Origin: Sapria himalayana
Lineage: Eukaryota; Streptophyta; Magnoliopsida; Malpighiales; Rafflesiaceae
Assembly (NCBI GenBank): GCA_029783825.1
Contig: JAREIK010004334.1
Span: forward strand, 1-64,000
Length of the DNA: 64,000 bases
Direction: 5' to 3'
The notes below the pieces were generated by a model. The model was given only the letters and a program-made list of their open reading frames with translations. It ran no database searches and was not told the origin of the DNA. The position numbers and the translations under genes are program-made. The stretch's first letter is position 1; every line of letters begins with the position of its first letter. Positions 14,287 through 24,895 of this stretch are shown piece by piece.

Positions 14287-14382
14287 GGTTTTGGGAAAGA
14301 GAGAGGGGGGGGGGAGAGGAAGAGGAGGGGAGGAGAGGAGAGGAAGAGGAGGGAAGGAGAGAGAGGGGGAGGATATAAAAGA
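14287..14382 (+). repeat. Purine-rich GA/GGA tract
   Basis: A run of gagagg, gggg and gaggaagagg units lies in the enlarged MED8 intron. There is almost no pyrimidine on this strand and no coding content. Confidence 0.85.
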
Positions 14383-14559
14383 GCAAATTAGAGAGAAATA
14401 AAAAAATATTATATTTTTATTTATTACAAAATTTTGGCAACAAAAATTTAATATACATAATTTGTGCTGCTGATGTAATTTATATCGAGTGTTCTCATAT
14501 AGACTAAAATAAAAAGTGGATAAAATAAATTATAAATGACATCAAACTTAAATATTTTA

Positions 14560-14840
14560 TTCTAAGCTATTGCTTGGTGTGCACAATGTGGTGGAAAATT
14601 GGCCTCTTGGCTTTAGCACGACTCGCGACATCATCCATAGCACGATCCACAAAAGCCTGCCTAGGCATGATCCAAAATGGTGGAATGCTTTGGGCTATGC
14701 TAGGCCAAGAAGATGGACCCATGTGCTACAAAAGTAGGTGGTACAACACACTCACAAATTGACCCATAAATAGCATGGACTAAACTAGACTAGCCTAAAT
14801 CAGACACATGCTATTATGAGTTTCACTCTTATTGGTAAGC
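14560..14840. repeat. GC-richer interspersed repeat piece inside the MED8 intron
   Basis: This is a block with clustered catgcc, ggcatg, tgggc and gcacgac words. A short open frame at 14574-14762 looks incidental. The word content resembles 37993-38200 and 41150-41400 in the hAT region, though I cannot align them reliably. I cannot name the element. Confidence 0.4.
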
Positions 14841-14869
14841 ACAAAACTAGTACATATAGATATGTTTTG

Positions 14870-15010
14870 AATTTTTTCAATTTGAAGTGATAATCAATCT
14901 CTATATGTTTTATTTTCACGTGAAATATTTGTTTGATAGTAAAGTATCGAGTTGCTTGATTATAATAATATATATCAATCTATTTGAGAGAATTTAAGAA
15001 ATAACTAACT
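14870..15010 (-). pseudogene. Copia RNase H remnant
   Basis: The minus strand reads IYYYNQATRY, then IFHVKIKHIEIDYHF. This corresponds to the conserved Copia RNase H block in which YCDNQAA precedes the HERTKHIEIDCHF stretch. The catalytic Asp of the DNQ motif is Tyr here. It is a small piece of a Copia element inserted into the captured MED8 intron. Neither LTR is identified. Confidence 0.75.
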
Positions 15011-15540
15011 ATACTAACTACATAAATAATATAGTATAATTATTGTTAGATAATTATGTTAAAATATATATATTTTTATATTTGGAGGAGTCAATTGAAG
15101 AAGAGCCGATACTTGTGGTTAAGTCTATGTTTTGATCAAGTAGCGAGTACACTAGTGCATGTGTCAATATGCCAAAATATATTCTTTATAATTACTGAAG
15201 TCCAGCTGGAATTTGAGTACGTCTCTACCTGACTATGCTCCTGATTTATAGATTAAATCTTATATCATGGAGCTATGGTCATATATCTGAAAATTTCGAG
15301 AATTATATCTATATGAGTATGTCTGAGAGAATATAAAAAATGATTAATTATACTAATAATAATAGTGATATTTAGGCTAGTCATAATTTGATAGTTTAAT
15401 ATTTTTATATGATTCTTATATATTTGGAGGAGCCAATTGAAAATTTGGTACTTGTGGACAAACATACATTTTGATAAAGAAGTATGTAGGTTAGTGTGCA
15501 TTTCATCATGTGAAAATTAAACAAAATATCTAAAATATAT
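14960..15540. repeat. Diverged tandem duplication of about 420 bp
   Basis: Two copies share the words gagagaat, taactatactaa, atatttggaggagycaattga, gtacttgtgg and attttgat in the same order, the first at about 14975-15165 and the second at about 15325-15500. The duplicated unit adjoins the Copia remnant and may be part of the same retroelement. Confidence 0.65.
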
Positions 15541-16490
15541 TTTACCTGCGAAATAAAATTAAAAACTCATAACTATGCAATCTTAATACAATAGATTTCT
15601 TCCTCTTAATTATGCTTTATGGTAGCTAGTAGTATTGGAATGTAGAATTATAAAAGATAAATATCGCTAAAATATAATTATGCAATACATAAATATATTT
15701 GTGAAATAATATATGTATGTTTATGTTCAATGTGAAAGATTTCTCTCATATCCAAATCCATGTTTGTGTTAGAGGATAAATAAGAATTGATATAAAAAAT
15801 AAAAAAAAATAGTGAGAAAAATGTAATATTGATTAGTTTCTAAGTAAGAGCTTGTGTGATGAAGTTAGTTAAATATCACCTGATCATGTTCATATGTTTA
15901 ACCCTCTGAACATGTTTTGTTTTCTTTTTCATGAATTATTGGCCTGTAAGTAACTTGCCGATCTCAATTAGGCTCCTATTGCATCATTTATTGAAAAATC
16001 GACTACATCTCCTTCTATTGCTACTAGTGCAGCTTCATTTGACAATAGTTCCCCTCTTCCATATGCCATTTCTCCTAGGCCTGGAGCGAATATGTTGAAT
16101 GCTTTTTCTCCTCAGTAAAATGTGCAACAACAGCTATTGGCACAACAATAATCCCAACACCAGCAAAAGGTACCACCATTACCTCAATGGCATCAATTTA
16201 GGCAACCATTAATGTAAGGATTAGGATAGATATGACCAACTTTAATAATGAAAATGGCTAAATATTTTGTACTGCCATCTTTGGGTTTGTTTTTGGTCAC
16301 ATGGGTTGGGCAACCTCAAATGCAATTGTCAGCCACTAGGTCACCTTCAACTATAATAGTCTAGGCAGCTATCTTATGTTATGCATAGATTGGGTCAGAG
16401 CTAGCTGAACCAAGGAAATCAACTGAATCATCATCTAGCCCAAGGGCTGCCTCATAACCAGATGGTAAACTTTTGTATGATAGCATTGGT

Positions 16491-17948
16491 TTTTAGTAGT
16501 TTTCAAATTTACTAATCTAGATTGTTGTGTAAATTGTAATGTAGTTTGGAATAACTAGTAGCAATCCCTAGGAGGCTCATACCTTTCAAATGCTAATGAA
16601 CAATGTATGTCTTTGTTGTGTATCAGTATTGAGGTGTGTATTATTGTCCCAAAGGTGTGCTTGTGTAACATGTCACAGTGCTTCAATAACATTGTGTGTG
16701 CACATGTGTCATAAAGTGTAGACTTTGGTATAGTTACATGTGACCTTGAGCTTGAAGTTTTTCTCTTCAGCGTATCTAAAGTTGCTTACTTTTGTCACCT
16801 ATAAAATAAATATACAATCAAACCAAACATGAGAGAAGTTTTAGAGAGAAATTTTAGAGAGTAATTCTATAGATTTTTCTCAAATCTTTAAATAGATACA
16901 AGTGTAGAAAGAATTTTCTTAGATGGAGAAGCCCCTCAGCATCAAATTTCAAGAGCACGCTAAGTGTTGCGATCTTATATCAAAAGAAATTCTAGGGGGT
17001 TGTAAAAAGTTTAAATATTCTTGAATATTCTGGAATCATATAATACCTTTGAGAAGGAAATGTCCATCTTGTTTTGGATTTAGTATGGGTAAAGAAATTC
17101 CTTTCCATCTAATTTGGTGATGTTCTTGTCACATGTTTATTATGAAATTTGATTGTATCTTTTTGAAATTATCATAATGTTCATTGTCACATGGATATTT
17201 CAACATAATATATTGATAGGCAAATAATAATAAAAATGAAATTAAAGTTTAATAAACCTTCTAAAGTTATAATAAATAAAAGTAGTATATGTATTATATA
17301 ATTTGTGTTGTATAATTAAATCATGGTATTTAGTCAGAAACATTATTTTGTAATTTTGTTTATTTATTATAAATGTTTTAAAATTTTTATTTAAAGGTAG
17401 ATATTAAAACTATAATTTTATTTATTTATATTTGGATGTATTTGCATATATAAAGATATTTTCATGAAAGTTTTAACATAAAATATCAAAAGGTTAATAT
17501 AATAAAAATGAAATTAATGTTTAATAAACATTATTAAATTATAATCAAAAAATTAATATATATTAAATAATTTATAATACAAAATTATATCATATTGTTT
17601 AATAATAAATATTATTTTTGTAATTTTATTTAAATGTTATAAATGTAGTAACTTTTGTATTTGATTATAAAATATTAATGCTTGATGTAGCCATGGCGGA
17701 GTGTGTGTAACATGTAGGTTGTGTTCATTGGATTCTTTTTTATATGAATCAAAGAGAGTGATTTTCCATGTAGAATCAAGTCAGAAAAAACTATATAGTT
17801 GTTATGAAAGTGGCCATTGCTTTGGTGGTTCCATCACTATTTGACTACAATAGTAAATATTGAAAGTTAAGTGTGTAATTAAAAATATTATATTTAATTT
17901 ATTTATATATAGCATAGCTTTTTATTTCATGTTTTATCACAATAACTC
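16491..17948. other. Non-coding interior of the gene-capturing element, with a tandem duplication
   Basis: No gene is recognised. At about 17218-17410 and 17490-17690, two copies of about 270 bp share aataaaaatgaaatta, tttaataaa, tcat-ttagt and attttgtaattttgttta in order, giving a diverged tandem duplication. Sequence near 16820-17000 (repeated ttttagagagaa) looks like retrotransposon LTR debris, but I cannot place it. Confidence 0.5.
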
Positions 17949-18086
17949 ATGGAAGAACAAATGATAGCTGCTTCTCACCCAGTTGAGGGTTCTATGGATC
18001 TTCAGATAACTCTTTTAAAGGAAGAAATGCAGAAAATCAAAGAAGTGAATGATCAGATGAAAGAAATAAAGAATGTAATGCAATAG
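17949..18086 (+). pseudogene. C-terminal coiled-coil tail of a TNPA-like CACTA protein
   Basis: The frame from an ATG to a TAG encodes 45 residues. The second half, LLKEEMQKIKEVNDQMKEIK, is a heptad-like coiled coil ending NVMQ. The large CACTA element has, on the minus strand near 25866-26000, a reading ending DEMKEIKNIMQ followed by a stop, so the two share the same tail. In En/Spm elements TNPA binds subterminal repeats and pairs the ends; a coiled coil would fit oligomerisation, which is inference. Only the tail remains here, close to the 3' end of the element, the position expected for the last TNPA exon. A downstream reading with further Met/Leu-rich sequence continues after the stop to about 18160. 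Confidence 0.7.
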
Positions 18087-18239
18087 CATATGACTTATAT
18101 GGAGTCACAGTTAGTGGCCTTGATGAGACATATAGCACACAGAGTTCCAGCAATGTATTAATGCAGGAGAGTCGAGCACAAGTACATCAATGAATGATGA
18201 GTATAATGATTTAGTTTTAAATGATTATATACCTATGTT

Positions 18240-18525
18240 ATGCTTTTGTTTTAATTATGTAACTATTGTATTAGAATAATTTATTAACTACTTTTACTTT
18301 TTGTTAATTATAAATAATAGTTTATAGTATATGTTTTTATTCAATTTATATATAAATTTAAAAATATGTAATCAAATTTTTTGTATAAAAGTAAAATTAT
18401 GAATATAGCTTTGGAATGAAAGTAATTTTGGAATAAAAATAGCTAGAGATTTTTTCTTGCTAATTTAGCTAAAAAATTTTCTTTACAAATTCAGTTCAAA
18501 AATATTAATTACTATTCTTAATTAC
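18240..18525 (+). repeat. 3' subterminal region and decayed 3' terminus
   Basis: The order of words (ttaattatgta, attgtattagaataa, ttgttaattataaata, tttttattcaattta, then aatagctagagattttttcttgctaatttagc) matches the 3' ends at 56103 and, in reverse, 23146. The terminal CTTGTAGTG is not preserved; attcttaattac at 18514-18525 may be its decayed form. TATC array resumes directly after. Confidence 0.7.
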
Positions 18526-19218
18526 TATCTGTCTATCTATCTATCTACTTGTCTATTTGTCAACCTGTCTATCTATCTATCTATCATCTATCTATCTATC
18601 TACTTGTCTATTTGTCTACCTGTCTATCTTTTTATCTATCATCTATCTATCTACTTGTCTATTTGTCTACCTGTCTATCTATCTATCATCTATCTATCTA
18701 TTTACCTCTCTACATGTCTATCGATTATCTGTCTGTCTGTTAATATGTTTATATGATTATCTGTATATCTCTCTATCTGTCTGTCTATTTATCTATCTAT
18801 CTATCTATCTGTCTATATGTATATCTATCTATTTCTCTGTCTATCTATCTATCTATCTATCTGTCCATCTTTCTATCTATCCATCTGTCCATTTGTCTTT
18901 TTGTCTATCTATCCATCTATCCAATTGTTCATCTATCCATCTATTCATCTATCCATCTATCCTTCTATCCATCGATCAATCAATCAATCTATCTATCCAT
19001 TTGTCTATCTTTCCATCTGCCTATTTTCCTATCTTTAAATATGTTCATATGTCCATCTACCTATTTGTCCATCTATCCATCTGTCCATGTGTCCATGTGT
19101 CCATCTATCCATCTATCCATCTATCAATCTATCCATATGTTGATCTATCCATATGACAATTTGTCTATATATCAATCTATCTATCCATCTACCTATTCAT
19201 CAATTTATCTATCTATCT
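18526..19218 (+). repeat. TATC array, block 3, with a TCCA-rich domain
   Basis: The four-base rhythm resumes after the CACTA insertion. From about 18866 to 19190 the dominant variant is CCAT (catctatccatctgtccat), which is rare in blocks 1 and 2. From 18550 to 18710 there are three near-copies of a longer unit containing ctacttgtctatttgtctacctg, so a higher-order repeat of about 50-57 bp has formed. Confidence 0.93.
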
Positions 19219-20730
19219 TGTTGTGGTTCTGGTAAATTTCATATCAGAATTTAACAATGGACTAGAAACCCACTAATGATCCAAGTGAATATAATTAAAT
19301 GTTGGACAAGAATATTACTTGCTGTAGCACAAACTTAAAATTTGATTTTGATCAACCTATTGAATCCTAGCACAATCAAGTATCCATGCTTGTAGTGATA
19401 TCCACACAAATATATTTTCATTATATATAATTTTTCATTTTATATCTCTCATATTTTATATAATATTTTGGTTTTTAACACATTTTATTAATAGGATGTT
19501 TCATTAATGAAACATTTTGATTTTTCACACAACTTTTTAAAAGGATGTGTCATTAAAAAACCTTTAGTTTTTAGCACACCTTTATAAAAGAATGTGTCAT
19601 TAATGAAAAGGATGTCATTGATGAAAATGATATGTTATTAATAACACACTTTTCTAAAAGAGTGAAACATGGGCTTTAAATTTGGGCCAATTTTAAAGGT
19701 CCAAACATATACTATTGGACTAAACTCTTTAGTCTAATTAGCTTAAGGTCTGAAAGAATTTTATGACTTAAATTAGGCCTAATATATTTTAGTCTAACTA
19801 AAATAAAACAAACTCGCATAATATATATATTTTTATGTGTGTGACACATTAGCTTCTCATAATGTGGGAGTTAGTTTAAAATCTCATTTTAAAGAAACAA
19901 GAAATGAGTGGCATTTTGCAGTATATGATTATTACCCAAGTGTTGAAAATATAATATTTTCTACTTAACCTAATTTCATGACCTATATTATTTGATGACT
20001 TAGTCCTTTGTCCTTGATATCAATATTGATTTATGAGACATTGATCATGTCATCCTCACGTCAATCTATATGTTTCTTGATCTTTAAGTAGATTAACTTA
20101 AACAAATATGTTTAATATCTCATATTGACTTATTTCAGCATTGCCATGCATTTTAGTAGTCCTACTCAATTAAGTGGCCAACTAATATCACTTCCATTAT
20201 ATAGAAGGGACAAATTCCATCTACATCAATCACATCCCTTTGCACAATTTATTGTATACCTAGTAAATAACTTATAACTATCCTTGTTACATGTAGCATT
20301 TATTGAATATAAAGTATGCAACACCTTATGTAGGGAACCATTGTGACTTCAAGTCAAAAGATAATTCATACTAATAGTCACAATGAGAATGTGTATGACA
20401 CTTATATAACAATCCGTGCAGCATTCTCTTAGCGGGTCAGTTCAGTATATGTTCTCCAACATATAATCAAGTGTTAACTTAATATCCATAGTAGTTAACC
20501 TACAGTCTTAATGTATTAATATTTCCCTTGATTATTAATACTTGACTAGTGATAATTTAGAGTTGTATTCCTAGAATATATCACTCTAAAGCATTATTTT
20601 TTTCATCTAATATTTGCATAGATCAAAATAAATATAATGATCATAAAATAATATCATTATACATATAAGATTTGATACAAAAGTCCCAAAAGAATCATTT
20701 AATGATTGACTTTTAGGGCACACTCTAACA
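19219..20730 (-). mobile_element. Isolated Copia LTR in the TATC array
   Basis: This 1.5-kb segment begins TGTTGTGGTTC and ends CTCTAACA and is closely related along its full length to the LTR at 20760-22317. Shared features include the opening catatcagaattt and aacccactaatgatccaag, the aaaggatgtgtcattaatg repeats and the closing ctaatgattgacttttaggg. TATC array lies on both sides. No internal retrotransposon sequence adjoins it, so it is a solo LTR or the product of recombination with its neighbour. The flanking five bases (tatct and tatat) are similar but not identical. Minus strand is given by analogy with the neighbour, whose pol lies on that strand. Confidence 0.85.
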
Positions 20731-20759
20731 TATATATCAATTTATCTATCGATCTATCT
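20731..20759 (+). repeat. 29-bp TATC spacer between two LTRs
   Basis: The spacer tatatatcaatttatc... is array sequence. It closely resembles the last 29 bases or so before the first LTR, consistent with two separate insertions into neighbouring array positions or a duplication that copied the flank. Confidence 0.85.
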
Positions 20760-20963
20760 TGTTGGGGTTCCCATAAACTTCATATCAGAATTTCATAACG
20801 GACTAAGAACCCACTAATGATCCAAGTGAATATAATTAAATGTTAGACATTGATGTTACCCATTATAGCACAAAATCAAATTTTTGATTGCAAATGGTTT
20901 GGCCATATCTAGTAGAGTCAAGTGTCCGTGCCTCTAGTAGTATCTACACAAACATATCTTCAT

Positions 20964-20995
<32 letters not shown>

Positions 20996-22317
20996 TTCTA
21001 TCTCTCTCATTTTATATAACCATTTATTTTTTTCACATACTTTTCTAAAAGGACGTGTCATAACTAAAAGGATGTGTCATTAATGAAACTTTTTGTTTTT
21101 TCATACACCATTATAAAAGGATATGTCATTAATGAAACCTTTTAGTTTTTCACACACCATTTTAAAAGGATGTGTCATTAATGAAAAGGATGTGTCATTA
21201 ATGAAAAGGATGTGTCATTAATAACACACCTTTCTAAAAGAGAGAAATATGTGCTTTAAGTTTGGGCACATTTTAAAGGTCCAAATATCTACTATTAGAC
21301 CAAACTCTTTATTCTAATTAGCTTAAGATCTGAAATGAATTTCAGACTTAAGATTAGGCCTAATTTATTTTAGTCTAACTAAATTAAAACAAACTCCAAA
21401 TATCTATATGTTTTTATGTGTGTGATCCAAAAGGTTCTCGTAACATTGATAGTAACTTTAAATCTTATTTTAAAGAAACAAGCAATGAGCATCATTTAGC
21501 AATACATCATTGCTACCCAAGTGACAAAAATATAATAGATTCAACTTAACCTAATTTTGTAATTTATTTTATTGTACGACTTAGTCCGTTTGTCCATTTT
21601 ATCTAGATTGATTTATGAGGCATGGATCATGTCATTCTCACATCAATCTATATGTTTTTTGATATTTGAGTAGACTAACTTTAATAAATAAGCTCAATAA
21701 CTCATATTGGCTTATTTGAGCATGGTTGTGCATTTTAATTTTCCTCTCAATAAAGGGGCTAACTGATATCACTTCTGTTATATAGAAGTGACATATTCCA
21801 TATACATCAATCACACCCCTATGCATAATTTATTATATACATGGTAAATAACTTTATAACCATCCTCATTATAGGTGGTATTTGTTGAATCTAAAGTTTA
21901 CAACTCCTTATGTAGGGAACCATAGTCACTTCATGTCAAAGGATAATTCATACTAATAGTCATTATGATAATGCGTATGACACTTTTATAACAATCCATG
22001 TAACATTCTCATCGTGGGTCAGTTCAATATATGTTATCCAACATATACTTATGTGTTAGCTTAATATCTCAAAATCATTAACCTGCATGCTAGGCTTAAT
22101 GTATTAATATTGCCCTTAAATTTTAAATCTTGACTAGGGATAATTTAGAGTAGTATTCCATAGAATATATCATCTTAGAAAATTATTATATTTATCTAAT
22201 ATTTGCACAAATCTAAATAATATAATAATCATAAAATAATGTCTTTTTACATAAATGATATGATACAAAAGTCCTAACAAATCATCTAATGATTGACTTT
22301 TAGGGTATACTCTAACA
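20760..22317 (-). mobile_element. 3' LTR of a Copia retrotransposon
   Basis: The 1558-bp LTR runs from TGTTGGGG to CTCTAACA on the plus strand and is adjoined at 22318 by a polypurine tract and RNase H coding sequence on the minus strand, so it is the 3' LTR of a minus-strand element. It has three tandem copies of a 20-base unit (aaaggatgtgtcattaatga) at about 21166-21230, where the isolated LTR has a less regular set. An (AT) run sits near 20965-20990. Confidence 0.9.
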
Positions 22318-22327
22318 ATCTCCCACT
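22318..22327 (-). promoter_or_regulatory. Polypurine tract of the Copia element
   Basis: On the minus strand AGTGGGAGAT sits immediately before the LTR start TGTTAGAG. This is the usual Copia primer site for plus-strand DNA synthesis, and it fixes both the LTR boundary and the element's orientation. Confidence 0.88.
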
Positions 22328-23145
22328 AGCACTAAAGTTAATCACTAAAGTATCTGATACCTAGTGACCAAGTGTGACCATCATGATATCTTTGTGCTAA
22401 AACCTTGGTCAATGGGTCTGTTATGTTGTCATCTGTAGTTACTCTACATATCTTTATATCTCCTCTAGCAATAATCTCTCAAATGAGATGGAACCTCCGA
22501 GGTATATGTTTGGATCATTGATGCGATCTAGTTTCCTTAGCATATGCAATAGCCCCATTGTTGTAACAATAAAGGTCTATTTGATTAGTTTTGCTAAGAA
22601 CTAAATCAAGTTCTCAAATAAATTTTTGATCCAAATAGCTTCTTTTGCCACATCAGAAGCAACAATATACTCAGCTTCTATAGTAGAATCAATAACTTTA
22701 TCTTTCTTAGAACTTTTCCAGCTCGTAGCGCCACCATTTAAGCAAAATACATAACCTAACTATAATCTTGAATCATTTCTATCAGTTTGGAAGCCTGCAT
22801 TTTTGTAACACTTTACAAGAAGCTCCTCATCACCTTCATATATAAAGAAATAATCTAGGGATTTTATTAAGTACTCTCACCAAGATCTAACTAGTATCTT
22901 CTCATCATGCTTAATGCATATGAGACATTAGGATGAGTACAAATCATGGCATACATGATAGACCAAATAGTAGATGCATATGAAATCTTATCCATGCATT
23001 CTCTTTCCTCTTTAATAAAGTGACAGAGCCTTATAAAGGCTCACACCATGACATTGGCAATAATCCTTTCTTAGAATTCTGGATGACAAAATAATTAAGC
23101 ACTTTATCAATATGTGCACTCTGACTCAGGCCAAGAAATATTTTT
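22328..23145 (-). pseudogene. Copia pol, end of reverse transcriptase domain and RNase H (broken)
   Basis: Reading from 23142 down to 22330 on the minus strand gives the standard Copia order: HIDKVLNYFVIQNSKKG, MDKISYASTIWSIMYAM and NVSYALSM, then GGATSWKSSKKDKVIDSTIEAEY, of which the TEAEY-like block is diagnostic, then EAIWIKNL, LYCYNNGAIAYAKE and SKHIPRRFHLI, ending near DPLTK. RNase H would remove the RNA template during reverse transcription. The catalytic Asp of the YCDN motif is Tyr and several in-frame stops and shifts occur, so it is inactive. The sequence breaks off at 23145, where a CACTA element was inserted; the upstream part continues at 63648. Confidence 0.92.
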
Positions 23146-23740
23146 CACTACAAGAAAAATCCCATATAGTAAGGGATAATTCCCTAACTAAATGGGCATT
23201 TTCTATCGGTAAATGGGATATAGCGATATATTAACAAAGGAACTATTTCAAATCTAAAGTGCTCGTAGCTAAAATTTAGTGAGGAAAAGTGTCTTTAGCT
23301 AATAATTTAGCAACGAAAAAAACCATAGCTAAAAAGAAAAAATTTTCTACCTAAATTAGCAAGCTAAATGAGAGTTTTCATCGCTAAATAGATATAACAA
23401 TAAAAGTTTTCCTATTCTAAAGTGCTAGTCACTAAATATTAGTGATGGAAATAGTCCCTCGCAAAATAAATTCTATGGAAAAAATCTCTTGCTAAAATAA
23501 CGATATCTCTAGTTGAATTAGCTAAGGAAATATCCCTAGCTATTTTTAGAATTTAATTTTTTTAAAAAAATTTAATTAAATAATTTAATATTTTTATATT
23601 AAATTGAATAAAAACAGAAACTAAAAATGATAATTTATAATTAATAAAAAATAAAATCATTTAATAACTTATTCTAATACAATATTTTACATAATTAAAA
23701 TAAAAAATAACAAAATTTTATTACATCTTATTTATTAATG
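23146..23740 (-). repeat. 3' terminus and subterminal repeats of element A
   Basis: CACTACAAGAAAAATCCCAT begins the element. Motifs of the gctaaatt/agctaggga type recur in both orientations to about 23545, followed by AT-rich sequence to 23740. Reverse complemented, the first 65 bases match the end of element B at 56040-56103 almost base for base. Confidence 0.88.
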
Positions 23741-23950
23741 TATCTACCAACAGTACATAAAGTATAATCTCTCCATGCATTGACATTGCTTTCTTTCCCT
23801 CTGCTCTTCTGATCGCCATATTTCTAATGCGACAAAACTGGCTGAGTCAAGGTGCATCATGTCTAGTGAAAAATCCCTTCACTTATACAAGCTTCATATG
23901 GGAAACAATACGGTACCATATCTGTAAGAAATTTAAACCACCCAATCAAT
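23741..23950 (-). other. Conserved 200-bp block of the family's 3' region
   Basis: Reverse complemented, this block matches 53755-53960 and 55250-55450 in element B (shared ttacagatatggtaccgca, agctcatataag, gcatgat and atgcatgga). Read in the sense direction of the element it gives a mostly open, similar peptide in all three copies (for example DMIPHCF at 55260), directly after a CTTACAG splice-acceptor-like site. It may therefore be a small 3' exon. I do not recognise the protein. Confidence 0.55.
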
Positions 23951-24895
23951 TCAAAATAAATAAATAAAAAGTTATATTTTGATAACTATATAATATTGCA
24001 GTAAATATGTACATATATACTAGCATTTCACTCGTACATATATTACTGTAGTATATGTACATATAAACTATAGTATTATGTGTACATATATCCTGAGTAC
24101 ATATATACTCAGTATATATGTACATAAAATACTGCATTATTATATTTGTGAATATCACCTTCTACATGAGTATCATCATCATCTTAAGACCTAGTACAAT
24201 TAAAACCAATTATTGCAAAACCCAGAGCAAAAAAACTTATTTACTCATACGTTCGCTTAGTACTGTGTGATAATTACATATCAACATAATTACTAAGATT
24301 TTTAAGACTAATCTCTATCTGCCTCGCTAGACTTGACATGAAATATCTTAATCCCATAGCTTTAGGGAAAGTCTAATATCCAGGGCTTTTATTACATGCA
24401 TCAGTAAGCAATGCACAATGATGACCAGTCCAGCCCTAGCAATTATATTTTCAAAAGTGTGTCTGTGTGTAAATGGGTGTGTATGTATGATAATATATAC
24501 ATGTCTACAAATAAATATATGCACCCACTTATATATATACTTGATATATACGTACATATATACTACCCAATAAAAGTATGTATATACTAAGTATATACTT
24601 AAGTATATACTTACGTATATACTAAGTATATACTTACGTATATACTACAAGATAAACATACTTATATACCGAATATATACATACGTATATATTGCAGTAT
24701 ATATGTATGTATATACTGAGTATATATGTACAAATATACTCAGCATATATGAACATATTAGCTCGGTATATAAATACTTTATACTCAATATATGTAGATA
24801 TATACTCAGTATATATGTAATTTATACCAAGTATATATGTACGTATATACTGTAGTATTATACGTACGTATATATAATCACATAGCCTTAGATGA
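23951..24895. repeat. GTATATAC palindrome cluster
   Basis: Repeated acgtatatac, aagtatatact and gtatatatgtac units, many of them palindromic, fill 23990-24160 and 24480-24880. The same kind of zone lies at 53475-53700 and 55008-55200 in element B. Dense inverted motifs next to a CACTA end suggest protein binding or hairpin formation. The short open frames here are by-products of the repeat. Confidence 0.8.

Larger units (their letters stand above)
12086..16490 (+). pseudogene. MED8: Captured Mediator subunit 8 (MED8) gene fragment with introns
   Basis: Plant MED8, a head-module subunit of the RNA polymerase II Mediator, is recognisable in order. Exon 12086-12258 starts at an ATG and includes TERLNQAV, a stop, then EQLNLEGVKSRDVSL and SRILEDFDAYS. 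Piece 13024-13115 reads INFKLFNSFDEIKVSKAFFAHP. Piece 13681-13780 includes KRDQLLHGMQNLSISSQI. Exon 13857-14035 includes ESAEKVLANTWKAYQF and NKGQTAKIQEQ to AAVNFGEG, ending at a GT. Exon 15972 onward holds SAASFDNSSPLPYAISPRPG-like sequence and a Gln-rich tail with LNQGNQLNHHLAQ near 16420. In-frame stops occur in several exons, so it is dead. The intron 14036-15971 is swollen by later insertions. Other Mediator subunits fit worse. Exon limits are approximate. Confidence 0.87.
9266..18525 (+). mobile_element. Gene-capturing CACTA element (Pack-CACTA type)
   Basis: The insertion interrupts the TATC array. The left end is CACTACAAGAA preceded by TTT. Its first 550 bases match the 5' ends at 34339 and (reverse complement) 63644, including the tagatgag motif about 520 bases in. 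The right end has decayed, but its last 300 bases match the 3' ends at 23146 (reverse complement) and 56103. A TNPA-like coiled-coil tail lies just inside that end, as it does in the large element on the minus strand. The interior carries exons and introns of an F1-ATPase gamma gene and a MED8 gene, plus a Copia scrap. It has no TNP2, so it is a non-autonomous derivative that would depend on transposase in trans. The right boundary is uncertain by about 20 bases. Confidence 0.85.
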
